From NCBI GenBank assembly GCA_964392085.1, contig CAYMOV010000010.1, positions 1 to 50,287 of the forward strand: 50,287 nucleotides of DNA. The letters run 5' to 3'. The translations under genes were made by a program, and so were the position numbers. Shown here piece by piece: positions 36,031-43,734 of the stretch. The DNA comes from CAYMOV01 sp964392085 (lineage in GTDB: Bacteria > Oederibacteriota > Muellerivitia > Muellerivitales > Muellerivitaceae). Numbering within the stretch: position 1 is the first letter of the stretch; every line of letters starts with the position of its first letter. The notes beneath the pieces are model-generated. The model was not told where the DNA came from. It worked only from the letters and a program-made list of their open reading frames with translations, and did not search any database.

Positions 36031-36059
36031 TTGACGGAACCACATGGCTCCAGTATGCT
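36031..36059 (+). promoter_or_regulatory. Sigma-70-type promoter for the tRNA operon
   Basis: TTGACG at 36031-36036 and TATGCT at 36054-36059 are 17 bases apart. Transcription would start near 36066, about 17 bases before the mature tRNA-Leu end. Confidence 0.75.
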
Positions 36060-36082
36060 GTTCTTTCTTGCGGAACTGCCGG

Positions 36083-36170
36083 GCCGAGATGGCGGAATTG
36101 GCAGACGCAAGGGACTTAAAATCCCTCGGGCCCAAAGCCCGTCCCGGTTCGACCCCGGGTCTCGGCACCA
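36083..36170 (+). tRNA. tRNA-Leu (anticodon UAA)
   Basis: A class II tRNA of 85 bases plus encoded CCA at 36168-36170. Acceptor GCCGAGA (36083-36089) pairs with TCTCGGC (36160-36166). The anticodon stem AGGGA/TCCCT encloses the loop CTTAAAA, giving anticodon TAA at 36117-36119. The variable arm CGGGCCCAAAGCCCG is long, as in Leu and Ser tRNAs, and the T-loop TTCGACC is standard. Confidence 0.96.
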
Positions 36171-36216
36171 ATTCAAGACGGTCCGAAGGGAAATCGGCGT
36201 TTCGACGCCATACAGA

Positions 36217-36293
<77 letters not shown>

Positions 36294-36298
36294 ACAGC

Positions 36299-36339
36299 GC
36301 CCCTCCGCACTTTGAAAAGTGCGGAGGGGCTTTTTTTTT
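36299..36339 (+). terminator. Strong intrinsic terminator of the tRNA operon
   Basis: A perfect 14-base-pair stem (36299-36312 with 36317-36330), loop TGAA, followed by nine T. It is the strongest terminator in the window. Confidence 0.95.
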
Positions 36340-36375
36340 CCCAACCGGTCCCGATGGGACGGTCCGAGGGGTCCG

Positions 36376-36609
36376 ATGGCTGAGATCGTCCGGATGAGGA
36401 TTGAAAAGCAAGGCCGTGGCGGCAAGACCGTGACGGTAGTCGATGGGTTTACCCGGTCGTTGGGGGATCTCGAGGAACTGGCCCGGAAGCTGAAGTCGTC
36501 CTGTGGGACCGGCGGCACCTTTCGCTGGGGCGTTGTGGAAGTCCAGGGGGACCAGCGGGAACGGATCCGACCGATATTGGAAAAAGAGGGTTTCCGGGTC
36601 AAAGGATAG
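36376..36609 (+). CDS. SUI1/eIF1-domain protein (YciH-like)
   Basis: A 77-residue protein with the SUI1 fold. MRIEKQGRGGKTVTVVDGF and CGTGGTFRWGVVEVQG correspond to the RGGKxVTxxxG and CGxGGT signatures, and the C-terminus with LEKEGFRVKG matches the end of the domain. Bacterial members (YciH) affect fidelity of translation initiation in vitro, but their role in the cell is not settled. ATG at 36376 has GAGGGG just upstream. It starts 37 bases after the tRNA terminator, next to an initiator tRNA gene, which may be coincidence. Confidence 0.88.
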   Translation: MAEIVRMRIEKQGRGGKTVTVVDGFTRSLGDLEELARKLKSSCGTGGTFRWGVVEVQGDQRERIRPILEKEGFRVKG

Positions 36610-36738
36610 CCTGTTGCGGGGCCCAAGACCGACCCCCTCCGATTGGATGGGATGGCCGTTGGATCGTGTAGGGCGTCGGCGTATCCTTGCCCCGTTAGAT
36701 CCCATTGAGTCAACGCCCATCAATCAAGGAAGTGGACA

Positions 36739-37542
36739 TTGCTTCGGACCCACGCTTCCGTCTCCGCCTGGCTTCCGGTTCTGGAACCCTTCCTCCCGGA
36801 ATTGGTCCTTTTGGGCGGTCGGGCCTCCGAACTTTATCATTTGGCCCTGTTAGAGAGGCGGGCCCCCGCCCACCCCGAGGCTTGGACCTTTTTCGGGAGC
36901 GAACGGGGAGGGTCCCACCCGAAGGGATTGGCCGAACACCTCAAGGCCCGCGGATTCCAAAAACGGACACCGGACGCCCCGGGCGCGGTCCCCGGCCCGG
37001 CTTATTTTAGGGGGGACCTGGGTTGGGTCCAATTCCTCTGCCCCAAGGTCCGCCCCGGCCAAACGGTCTCGGGGAAAGGTTTGGCCGCGGTTCCAGAACC
37101 CTACGTCCACCTGGAGTTGGCGGAACCCCACCCCGTGGAAGTGACGTCCCTCGGCAGGTCCTACGAGGTGAACATCCCGGCGGCGGGGCGGTTCGTCCTG
37201 GCGAACGCCCTACGGCTTCCCACCCATACCCGTCGGGAACCTACCCACCTTTACGCGGCCGCGCGGTCCTTGGGCTGGCTGCTGGAACTACTGGCCAAAA
37301 ACGAGGAACTGGAGGAGGAAGCCCTGGGCGATTTGTTGGAAGTGCGGCCGCCCTCCCTCCTCCGGGAACTGAGGGAGCGGTTGAAACTCCACGGCCCGGG
37401 ATCCCCGGTCTGGACCTCTGCGGTGCGCCTGTTGGAATCGGCTGGATCTTCGGTCAAACCGGTCGCGTTGGAAACTTGGCATTGGAAATTCCTCCCCAAG
37501 CTGGTGAAACTTGAGGAAGAACGACGAAAGGCCTCCGAATGA
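36739..37542 (+). CDS. Unknown protein, possibly nucleotidyltransferase-like
   Basis: A 267-residue soluble protein. An N-terminal half with LVLLGGRASELYHLALLERR could be a degenerate glycine-loop region like that of GSU2403-type nucleotidyltransferases, and the second half (FVLANALRLPTHTRREPTHLYAAARSLGWLLELL) looks like the helical part of such proteins. I cannot find the catalytic Asp pair, so any transferase activity is doubtful. The TTG start at 36739 has AAGGA eight bases upstream. It overlaps the SDR gene by ATGA. The preceding 130 bases (36610-36738) show no clear promoter. Confidence 0.6.
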   Translation: MLRTHASVSAWLPVLEPFLPELVLLGGRASELYHLALLERRAPAHPEAWTFFGSERGGSHPKGLAEHLKARGFQKRTPDAPGAVPGPAYFRGDLGWVQFLCPKVRPGQTVSGKGLAAVPEPYVHLELAEPHPVEVTSLGRSYEVNIPAAGRFVLANALRLPTHTRREPTHLYAAARSLGWLLELLAKNEELEEEALGDLLEVRPPSLLRELRERLKLHGPGSPVWTSAVRLLESAGSSVKPVALETWHWKFLPKLVKLEEERRKASE

Positions 37543-38303
37543 AAAACCCGGCCCTCGGATCATCCGTCCACTACCCGGCCGCTACCGATCGGCCTGTGGC
37601 CTTGGTGACGGGAAGTGTGGGTCGCTTGGGCCAGGCCCTTTGCCGTCGTTTGGCGGGGGAAGGCTATCGCCTGGTTCTTCATGCCCGTCGCCGGGAACCT
37701 GGCCTTCAAAAGCTGGGACGGGAACTCGAATCCATGGGCGCCGAAGCGCGGTTGGCGCCGTTCGATCTCGCCCAAACCTCCCGGGTCGGGGCTTGGGGAC
37801 TGCAAGTCGGAGCGGCCTGGGGACGTTTGGACCTTTTGGTGAACGGAGCCTCCGAGTTCCACCCCACCCCCGGGGGAGGGACGCCCGGAGCGTGGGAGCG
37901 GATGACGCGGGTCAACGCCATGGCGCCCTATTTTCTCTCCAGGGCCCTGGGCCCCCTTTTGGCGAATCACCGGGGTTCCATCGTCAACCTGGTGGACACC
38001 TACGCGGACCATCCGATCCTTCCGGATCATCCGGCCTATTTGGCCTCGAAAGCCGCCCTGGCGGCCCTGACCCGGGTATTGGCGTTGGAACTGGCACCGA
38101 AGGTCCGGGTGAACGGCGTCTCGCCGGGAGTCATCACCTTTCCGAAATCCTATTCGAAAACCAGGAGGAAGGCTCTCGCCCAAAAAAGCCTCCTTCAACG
38201 GGCTGGCTCCCCGGAGGATATCGCCGAGGCGGTCCTTTACTTGGCCCGGGCGAGTTTCACGACAGCGGAGATCCTACGGGTGGATGGGGGAAGGTTTATC
38301 TAA
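37539..38303 (+). CDS. Short-chain dehydrogenase, pteridine reductase (FolM)-like
   Basis: A 254-residue SDR. TGSVGRLGQAL is the cofactor loop (TGxxxGxG), NGASEF the NAG-type motif, and YLASK the catalytic Tyr/Lys; VNLVDTYADHPILPDHPAYL is the stretch where pteridine reductases have an Asp-containing loop instead of the usual Ser. GVSPGVI and ILRVDGG close the fold. FolM-type enzymes reduce dihydrofolate or dihydromonapterin with NADPH. The convergent neighbour, a FolB-FolK fusion, supports a pterin substrate. The ATGA overlap couples it to the previous gene. Confidence 0.8.
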   Translation: MKNPALGSSVHYPAATDRPVALVTGSVGRLGQALCRRLAGEGYRLVLHARRREPGLQKLGRELESMGAEARLAPFDLAQTSRVGAWGLQVGAAWGRLDLLVNGASEFHPTPGGGTPGAWERMTRVNAMAPYFLSRALGPLLANHRGSIVNLVDTYADHPILPDHPAYLASKAALAALTRVLALELAPKVRVNGVSPGVITFPKSYSKTRRKALAQKSLLQRAGSPEDIAEAVLYLARASFTTAEILRVDGGRFI

Positions 38304-38330
38304 GGGAACGATCAAATTCGGAAGCGCCGA

Positions 38331-39200
38331 TCAGGCCAGGGGGATCCCCAGGACGCCCGGGTCGAGCCGCCGGATTTTTTGGCCCCGGCCTTTGAACCTG
38401 GCCGCTAACTCCACCAAGGTGAGCCCGGTGCGGGGGTGGATCCAATGGGGGGCTATTTCCAAAAACGGGAACAAAACGAAGGCTTTGTCCTCGATATCGG
38501 AGTGGGGAAGGGGCTTTCGGGTGGGTAGGTCCGTCCTCCCGTCGTAATCCAGGAGATCCACATCCAAGGTCCGGGGGCCGCTCCGGTCCTTGCCGCGTAA
38601 CCGGCCCTCGCGTTTTTCCAGCCGGGCGGTCCAGGCCTCCAGTTGGGCCGGGGTCTTCCCGGTTTCCACCCCCAGGGCCAAATTCCAGAAATCGGATTGC
38701 CCCTTCGTGCCGACGGGCGAGGTCACATAAGGCGATGAGCTAATGAACCCGGAGAAGTCCTTCTGGAAGTCCCGAAGGGCGGCGCGAAGATGCGCCTGGG
38801 GGTCCAGGTTGGAGCCCAGGCCGAAATAAACCCGTCCCGTGGGATTGGACCGCGTGATCTCGACGCCGACGTTGGAGGAATAACGGATGGCGCCGGGTTT
38901 CGAGACCCGGAGGGTGACTTCCCGCAGGCCCTGGGCTTCCAATAGGTGTGCCGCCAGTTCCTCGGCCAGGGTTTCCACTAGCCCATAACGGCTTCGGCCG
39001 ACGAAGGCTAAGACCGCCTTGGCCACCTTTTTATAGTCCAGGGCGTCCTCAATGCGGTCGGTCCGGGCGGCGCGCCGGTTGTCGCAGGGGAAGCTGAGGT
39101 CGATCACGACGGCCTGTTTTTTTTTCCTCTCCCAATCGAAGATCCCGATGACGCAGGGGCAGGAGAGGCCGGATAAGTGGATTCGGTCGGGGCTGTTCAT
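38331..39200 (-). CDS. folBK: FolB-FolK fusion: dihydroneopterin aldolase and HPPK
   Basis: A 289-residue bifunctional folate enzyme. Residues about 1-118 are FolB: SCPCVIGIFDWERKKKQ (E. coli-like IGVYDWE), DYKKVAKAVLAFV, LVETLAEELAAHLL and VSKPGAIRYSSNVGV. Residues about 125-289 are FolK: YFGLGSNLDP, SSPYVTSPVG, FWNLALGVETGKTP, RTLDVDLLDYDG and PHSDIEDKAFVLFPF. Together they make 6-hydroxymethyl-7,8-dihydropterin pyrophosphate. The start is taken as the Met just before NSPDRIHLSG (complement of 39198-39200), since upstream sequence looks non-coding. It converges with the SDR gene, 27 bases apart. Confidence 0.92.
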   Translation of the reverse strand: MNSPDRIHLSGLSCPCVIGIFDWERKKKQAVVIDLSFPCDNRRAARTDRIEDALDYKKVAKAVLAFVGRSRYGLVETLAEELAAHLLEAQGLREVTLRVSKPGAIRYSSNVGVEITRSNPTGRVYFGLGSNLDPQAHLRAALRDFQKDFSGFISSSPYVTSPVGTKGQSDFWNLALGVETGKTPAQLEAWTARLEKREGRLRGKDRSGPRTLDVDLLDYDGRTDLPTRKPLPHSDIEDKAFVLFPFLEIAPHWIHPRTGLTLVELAARFKGRGQKIRRLDPGVLGIPLA

Positions 39201-39317
39201 GGCCCCATTTTGGCCGAGGGGAGGGCTTAAAAGGAAGGGGCTTGAGTCTCCACCCCTCCCGACTACCCGCGGTCCCCCCGGATTAGTTTGGAGTTCCCTT
39301 TTCAAATCCCCGGGGAA

Positions 39318-39376
39318 GCCCGGCTCCCCACCCCGCCGGGCCGCGAGCCTGGAAACGGATGTTCCAAAATTCCAGG
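39318..39376 (+). promoter_or_regulatory. Two tandem hairpins in the metF leader
   Basis: GCCCGGC at 39318-39324 pairs with GCCGGGC at 39335-39341 (ten-base loop). Seven bases later CCTGGAA at 39348-39354 pairs with TTCCAGG at 39370-39376 (15-base loop). metF starts 48 bases further on. The shape suggests a structured 5' leader, but it does not match SAM-I or SAH riboswitch consensus as I know them. Confidence 0.4.
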
Positions 39377-39424
39377 GATGAAGGTACCCTATCGGTCCAA
39401 GGACACCTTAAGGCCGGGAATACC

Positions 39425-40303
39425 ATGCGCATCCATGACTTGTTCCAGCGAAAGAAAAGGGTCTTTTCCTTCGAGCTTTTCCCCCCCAAGAGGGACGGAA
39501 GCCTGGATTCCCTATTCCAAACCGTCGAGGAATTAAAACGGCTGGGGCCCGACTTCATCTCCATCACCTATGGGGCGGGCGGCTCCACCCGGGACCTGAC
39601 CTACGAGATCGCGGTCAGGCTGAAATCGGCGGGCGTCCTTCCGCTGGTCCACTTCACTTGCGTGGGCCATTCCCGCGCCGAAGTCCGGGGGTTGTTGGGC
39701 AAACTCCGGGACGCGGGATTGGAAAACCTCCTCGCCCTCCGGGGGGATCCCCCCAAGGGTCAAGCCACCTATTCGCCCCCCCCCGATGGTTTCCGGTTCG
39801 CCTCCGAGTTGGTGCGGTTCATCCGGGCGGAGGGCTTCGACTTTTCCCTGGGCGTGGCGGGATACCCCGAAGGGCATCCCGAGGCCCCGAACCGCGAGGT
39901 CGACCTGGAACACCTGAAGGAGAAGATCGAGGCCGGCGGAGAATTCGTGGTGACCCAGCTTTTCTTCGACAACCAGGATTATTTCCGGTTCTTGGAGCGG
40001 CTCCGGGCCCGGGGCGTGGAGGCGCCGGTCCAACCCGGCATCTGGATCCTCACGGACGCGGCGCAGTTGGAAAGATTGGGGAGCCTGTCGGGGGGGAAGA
40101 TCCCGAAAGATTTCCGGGCCGCCGTGGAGGCGGTCCAAGCCGACAAGGAAGCCGTCACCCGCCTCGGAGTGGAATACGCGGTCCGGCAATGCGCCGACCT
40201 GTTGGAGAACGGGGCCCCGGGTATCCACCTTTACACCATGAACCGGTCCGAACCGGCGACCCGGGTCTACCAGGGCCTGCAAACCTTGGGATTGGCGCCT
40301 TGA
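39425..40303 (+). CDS. metF: Methylenetetrahydrofolate reductase
   Basis: A 292-residue FAD barrel enzyme reducing 5,10-methylene-THF to 5-methyl-THF for methionine. FSFELFPPKRDGSLDSL has the catalytic Glu, SITYGAGGSTRDLT and ALRGDPP bind folate and flavin, GVAGYPEGHPEA and VTQLFFDNQDYF complete the signature. The length is typical. ATG at 39425 is chosen because upstream in-frame codons overlap the hairpin leader. Pteridine and folate genes precede it. The stop overlaps the TTG of the Rieske gene. Confidence 0.95.
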   Translation: MRIHDLFQRKKRVFSFELFPPKRDGSLDSLFQTVEELKRLGPDFISITYGAGGSTRDLTYEIAVRLKSAGVLPLVHFTCVGHSRAEVRGLLGKLRDAGLENLLALRGDPPKGQATYSPPPDGFRFASELVRFIRAEGFDFSLGVAGYPEGHPEAPNREVDLEHLKEKIEAGGEFVVTQLFFDNQDYFRFLERLRARGVEAPVQPGIWILTDAAQLERLGSLSGGKIPKDFRAAVEAVQADKEAVTRLGVEYAVRQCADLLENGAPGIHLYTMNRSEPATRVYQGLQTLGLAP

Positions 40304-40707
40304 GGAAGGCCGTCGCCGGGAAGAAACGGGCGGCGGGCGGCTCCCCGCCCAGCGGGAGGACCCGAATCGGCCGTCCGGAGGATTTAAAGGAAGGCCAGAC
40401 CGTCAAATTCACCTTTGAGTTGGATGGGTTGACCCGGGAAGGCTTCGCGTTCCGGCAGGGGAAGTCGTTCCGGGCTTACCTCAACGAATGCCGCCATTGG
40501 ACCGTGGGGTTGGACCTTGATGACAACCGTTTCTTCACACCGGACGGCCGATTCCTGGTTTGCATGAACCACGGGGCACTCTATGACCCGACGGACGGCC
40601 GATGCCTGGAAGGCCCCTGCGCCGGGGCTTTTTTGCGCCCGATCCCGGTGATCCAACGGGGAAAAACCCTTTACGCCGAAACCGCCCCCTCCCCCCCTCC
40701 CGCCTGA
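40300..40707 (+). CDS. Small Rieske-type 2Fe-2S protein
   Basis: A 135-residue protein with a basic N-terminus of about 25 residues and a Rieske domain. The cluster ligands are C64-x-H66 (NECRHW) and C88-x2-H91 (CMNHGALYDPTDGRCLEGPC), with the usual Pro/Gly-rich box. It is a single-domain ferredoxin-like Rieske protein, as used in electron supply to oxygenases or redox sensing; the partner is unknown. The TTG start at 40300 overlaps the metF stop (TTGA). It ends 27 bases before the histidine kinase. Tail residues are Pro-rich. Confidence 0.85.
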   Translation: MRKAVAGKKRAAGGSPPSGRTRIGRPEDLKEGQTVKFTFELDGLTREGFAFRQGKSFRAYLNECRHWTVGLDLDDNRFFTPDGRFLVCMNHGALYDPTDGRCLEGPCAGAFLRPIPVIQRGKTLYAETAPSPPPA

Positions 40708-40734
40708 GGGCCCCCTCGGGTAACATGGGTTCCC

Positions 40735-42117
40735 ATGATGAACTGGCTCGCTCCCGACAATCTCCCTTATCTCCTCCAAGCGGCAGCCTTGGTGTTGCTC
40801 CTGTCGGCCCTGGTGGTTTTCGTTTTTTTCGTGGCCCTTCCCATCCACCGGTTGGTCCTCAAGTTGGCCGAATACGCCAGCGCCCATGGGGGCGGACTGC
40901 CGGGGAAACGGTTCAAGAATGACGCCGAGGTCCTCGAAGCGGTCTTCAAACTCCTGACCGAGGACCTCAAGGCCAAGGAAGAAGAACTCCAATCCCTCTA
41001 TGAGCAGGCGAGGGACCGGGCCCGATTCATGGAACGCTACAACGACCGGGTCGTGGAGAGCGTGCCGGTGGCGGTCTTGGGGTTTGACGCGCAAGGCGAT
41101 GTAGCGGGCCTGAACAGCCAGGCGGAGGCCCTTTTGAGGTGCCGGCAACCCCAGGTCTTGGGGTTGAAGGCCGACCGGCTCCTAGCTGCGGAAAATCCCC
41201 TCCGGCCGTTCCTCGCCCGGGTCTTGGAGCAGGGTAAGGTCGTTCTCCCAACCGATGTGATCTGGGAGGAGGGCGGTGAACACCGATATTTGGAACTGAG
41301 CGGTGCCCCCCTGCCCTCCGGTGAAGGGTTCCCGGGGGGTTATGTAGTCACCCTGACGGACCGCACGTCCTTCCGGAAGCTCGAGGAACAGGTCCGGATC
41401 AACGAACGCTTGGCTTCCCTCGTCGACCTCTCGACGGGGCTGGCCCACCAGATCAGGAACCCCCTGGGGGGCATCCTGGGTTACGCGGATCTCCTTTTGA
41501 AAAGGCCGGGCCTCGACCCGGAGTCCCTTGAAATGGCCAGGACCATCCATGAGGAGGGGCAACAACTTCAACGCGTGGTGGACGAGTTCGTGGAATTCCT
41601 CCGCCGCCGCGAAGCCTCCGAAAAACCCCTCCGATGGTCTGACTTGCGGGAGGATTTGTTGAAGGACCTGGACCGCACGCTCCAGGAAAGGGGAGTCGCC
41701 TTGCGATTTAATCCGGATAACCCCGAACCTTGGGTCCGATTGGACCGCGTTTCAGCCTACCAGGCCCTCTCGAACCTAGCCCTCAACGCGGTGGAAGCGT
41801 CCCCCCGGGATGGCGTGGTGGAAATCCGATCCTTTCTTTCTGAATCCGGGGAGGCGGTCCTGGTTGTGAGGGACTCCGGCCCAGGGATCCCCGATTCGAT
41901 CCGCGCCAATGTCTTCCATCCGTTCTTCACCACGAAGCCCCAGGGCAAGGGCTTGGGACTTTCCATCGTCCGGCGTATCACCCAAGCCGCCAAGGGCCGG
42001 TTGGATTTCGGGGCCTCCCCTTCGGGGGGGACCGAGATGACCCTTTGCCTGCCCTCGCAGGAATCCGATCCCGCCCCCCCCGCGCGGGAACCCCTTCCCC
42101 TCAAGGATCCCCCGTGA
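40735..42117 (+). CDS. Two-component sensor histidine kinase
   Basis: A 460-residue kinase. One or two membrane segments at about 10-38, a charged coiled coil (about 60-100), a PAS domain (about 105-220), and HisKA with STGLAHQIRNPLGG, where His238 is the phosphorylation site. The ATPase domain has NLALNAVEAS (N box), DSGPGIP (G1) and GKGLGLSIV (G2). The start codon lies inside the inverted repeat CATGGG-TT-CCCATG (40724-40737), which may be an operator or only chance. The partner regulator follows with a GTGA overlap. There is no large periplasmic domain, so the signal is probably internal or membrane-borne. Confidence 0.93.
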   Translation: MMNWLAPDNLPYLLQAAALVLLLSALVVFVFFVALPIHRLVLKLAEYASAHGGGLPGKRFKNDAEVLEAVFKLLTEDLKAKEEELQSLYEQARDRARFMERYNDRVVESVPVAVLGFDAQGDVAGLNSQAEALLRCRQPQVLGLKADRLLAAENPLRPFLARVLEQGKVVLPTDVIWEEGGEHRYLELSGAPLPSGEGFPGGYVVTLTDRTSFRKLEEQVRINERLASLVDLSTGLAHQIRNPLGGILGYADLLLKRPGLDPESLEMARTIHEEGQQLQRVVDEFVEFLRRREASEKPLRWSDLREDLLKDLDRTLQERGVALRFNPDNPEPWVRLDRVSAYQALSNLALNAVEASPRDGVVEIRSFLSESGEAVLVVRDSGPGIPDSIRANVFHPFFTTKPQGKGLGLSIVRRITQAAKGRLDFGASPSGGTEMTLCLPSQESDPAPPAREPLPLKDPP

Positions 42118-43457
42118 CCGCCCCCCCGCCCATCCCCATCCTGGTGGTGGAGGACAAGGATTCCCTCCGGGAATTGATGCGGAAGGTCCTTGTCGCCGCG
42201 GGATTCGACGTCACCCCGGCGGCCTCCGCCGAGGAAGCCGCCCTTCACTTGAGGGAGAAAACCTTCCGCCTTGTCCTCACCGACCTCCGGCTGCCCGGCG
42301 CGGACGGCCATTGGGTGCTCCAGGAGGCCAAACGCATCGATCCCCGGGTGGAAGTGATCGTCTTGACCGCTTACGGCAGCATTGAGTCCTCGGTCCGGGC
42401 CGTGAAGGCCGGGGCCTTTGACTACCTCACCAAGCCCGTCGAGAACGACCACTTGGTGGAAGCGGTGCGTATGGCCCTTTCCCGGTGGCGGGAGGCCGAT
42501 CCCCCCCCCGGGGAAACCGGGCCGGAGCTGATCGGGCAGAGTCCCGCGTTTCGCCGGGCCCTGGAGACCGCCCAAATGGCCGCCCAGAGCGACGCCACCA
42601 TCCTGATTCAGGGCGAGAGCGGGACGGGGAAGGAACTCTTCGCCAAGTTCATCCACCGCCATTCGAAGCGCGCCACGAAGCCCTTCGTCAGCCTCAACTG
42701 CGGGGCCTTGGCGCCCACCCTTTTCGAGAGCGAGCTTTTCGGGCATGAGAAAGGGTCCTTCACGGGCGCGGTGGAACGCAAGGTCGGCCGGTTTGAGGCG
42801 GCCGCGGGTGGGACGCTTTTCCTGGATGAGGTGTCCGAGATCCCGGTGGAATCCCAAGTGAAGCTCCTGCGGGTCCTCCAGGAAAAGGAATTCAACCGGG
42901 TGGGGGGGATCCAGACCCTCAAGTCGGACGTCAGGGTCCTGGCCGCCACCAACCGGCCGTTGATGGAGGCGATCAAGCAGGGCCGTTTCCGTGAGGACCT
43001 CTTTTACCGCCTGAACGTCATCCCGGTGACCGTCCCGACGTTGCGCGACCGGCCCGGGGACTTGGAGGCCTTGGCGAAGGCGTTCCTCGAGAAATTCAAC
43101 CGTCAATCGGGCAAGGGAATCTCCTTGGAGGAGTCGGCTTGGACCGTCCTCAAAGGTCACGCTTGGCCCGGTAATGTCCGTGAACTGGAGCATTGCCTCC
43201 AGCGGGCCGTCATCCTCGCGAAGGGCCCCTTCATCCGGGGGGAAGACCTGTTGGAATCCGCGACCCCTTTGGCCGATCCCAAGGGGGCGGCTTTGGGGGG
43301 GCTCAAGGCGGTTTCACAACTGGCCCAATCCGAGGCCGAGAAAAAGAAAATTTCGGAGGTCCTCCTGGAAGCCAAGGGGAACAAGAGCGAAGCGGCCCGT
43401 CGGCTGGGGGTCAGCTATAAGACCCTCCTCCATAAGATGAAGGAGTGGGAGCTTTAA
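42114..43457 (+). CDS. NtrC-family sigma-54 response regulator
   Basis: A 447-residue transcription activator. The receiver domain has acidic pocket VVEDKD, phospho-acceptor Asp57 in LTDLRLPGADG and KPVEN. The AAA+ domain has Walker A GESGTGKE, the sigma-54 contact loop EKGSFTGA (GSFTGA variant of GAFTGA), Walker B LFLDEVSEIP and the arginine finger region FREDLFYRLNV. The C-terminal Fis-type helix-turn-helix is in NKSEAARRLGVSYKTLLHKM. The GTG start overlaps the kinase stop. A sigma-54-type promoter lies 220 bases downstream, before the pilin-like operon, which is the likely target. Confidence 0.94.
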   Translation: MTAPPPIPILVVEDKDSLRELMRKVLVAAGFDVTPAASAEEAALHLREKTFRLVLTDLRLPGADGHWVLQEAKRIDPRVEVIVLTAYGSIESSVRAVKAGAFDYLTKPVENDHLVEAVRMALSRWREADPPPGETGPELIGQSPAFRRALETAQMAAQSDATILIQGESGTGKELFAKFIHRHSKRATKPFVSLNCGALAPTLFESELFGHEKGSFTGAVERKVGRFEAAAGGTLFLDEVSEIPVESQVKLLRVLQEKEFNRVGGIQTLKSDVRVLAATNRPLMEAIKQGRFREDLFYRLNVIPVTVPTLRDRPGDLEALAKAFLEKFNRQSGKGISLEESAWTVLKGHAWPGNVRELEHCLQRAVILAKGPFIRGEDLLESATPLADPKGAALGGLKAVSQLAQSEAEKKKISEVLLEAKGNKSEAARRLGVSYKTLLHKMKEWEL

Positions 43458-43678
43458 GACGACTCCCGGGCTGGTCCAAACCTGGCCCTAACCGGTTGAT
43501 GCCTTTCCCCTGGTTTCCGGGACTGGATCCTGGCTCCCGCAAAATTGACATATCCCCGGAACACCCCGTCAGGGCTCCAATAAGGGGTTTGGAATACCCA
43601 CTCATGGCAAAAAACTGGCGTTCTTATCGTTAAATCCCCGAAAAACAGCTTAAATAAAGGCTATTCTATCGATGGTTT
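43458..43678 (+). other. Intergenic region before the pilin-like operon
   Basis: About 220 bases without a supported gene. It turns AT-rich from about 43610. I see no convincing terminator after the regulator gene. Enhancer sites for an NtrC-type activator would be expected here, but I cannot recognise a paired repeat with confidence. Confidence 0.4.
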
Positions 43679-43694
43679 TGGCATAGAACCTGCT
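43679..43694 (+). promoter_or_regulatory. Sigma-54-type promoter for the pilin-like operon
   Basis: TGGCATAGAACCTGCT has the invariant GG (43680-43681) and GC (43692-43693) exactly ten bases apart and matches TGGCA at -24 and TGC at -12. Transcription would begin near 43705, 30 bases before the first start codon. A sigma-54 activator gene ends 220 bases upstream. Confidence 0.7.
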
Positions 43695-43734
43695 CTTACA
43701 GGTCTCGAAAGATTCACCCGAGGGGATGAACGCC

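Noticed and set aside
39201..39424. SAM-I or SAH riboswitch before metF
   Set aside because: Hairpins exist, but the conserved cores of the known classes are not visible; kept only as an unassigned structured leader.
40735..43457. Naming the kinase and regulator PilS and PilR
   Set aside because: PilS normally has six membrane segments; this kinase has one or two. The link to pili rests on gene position and the sigma-54 site only, so family-level names are safer.
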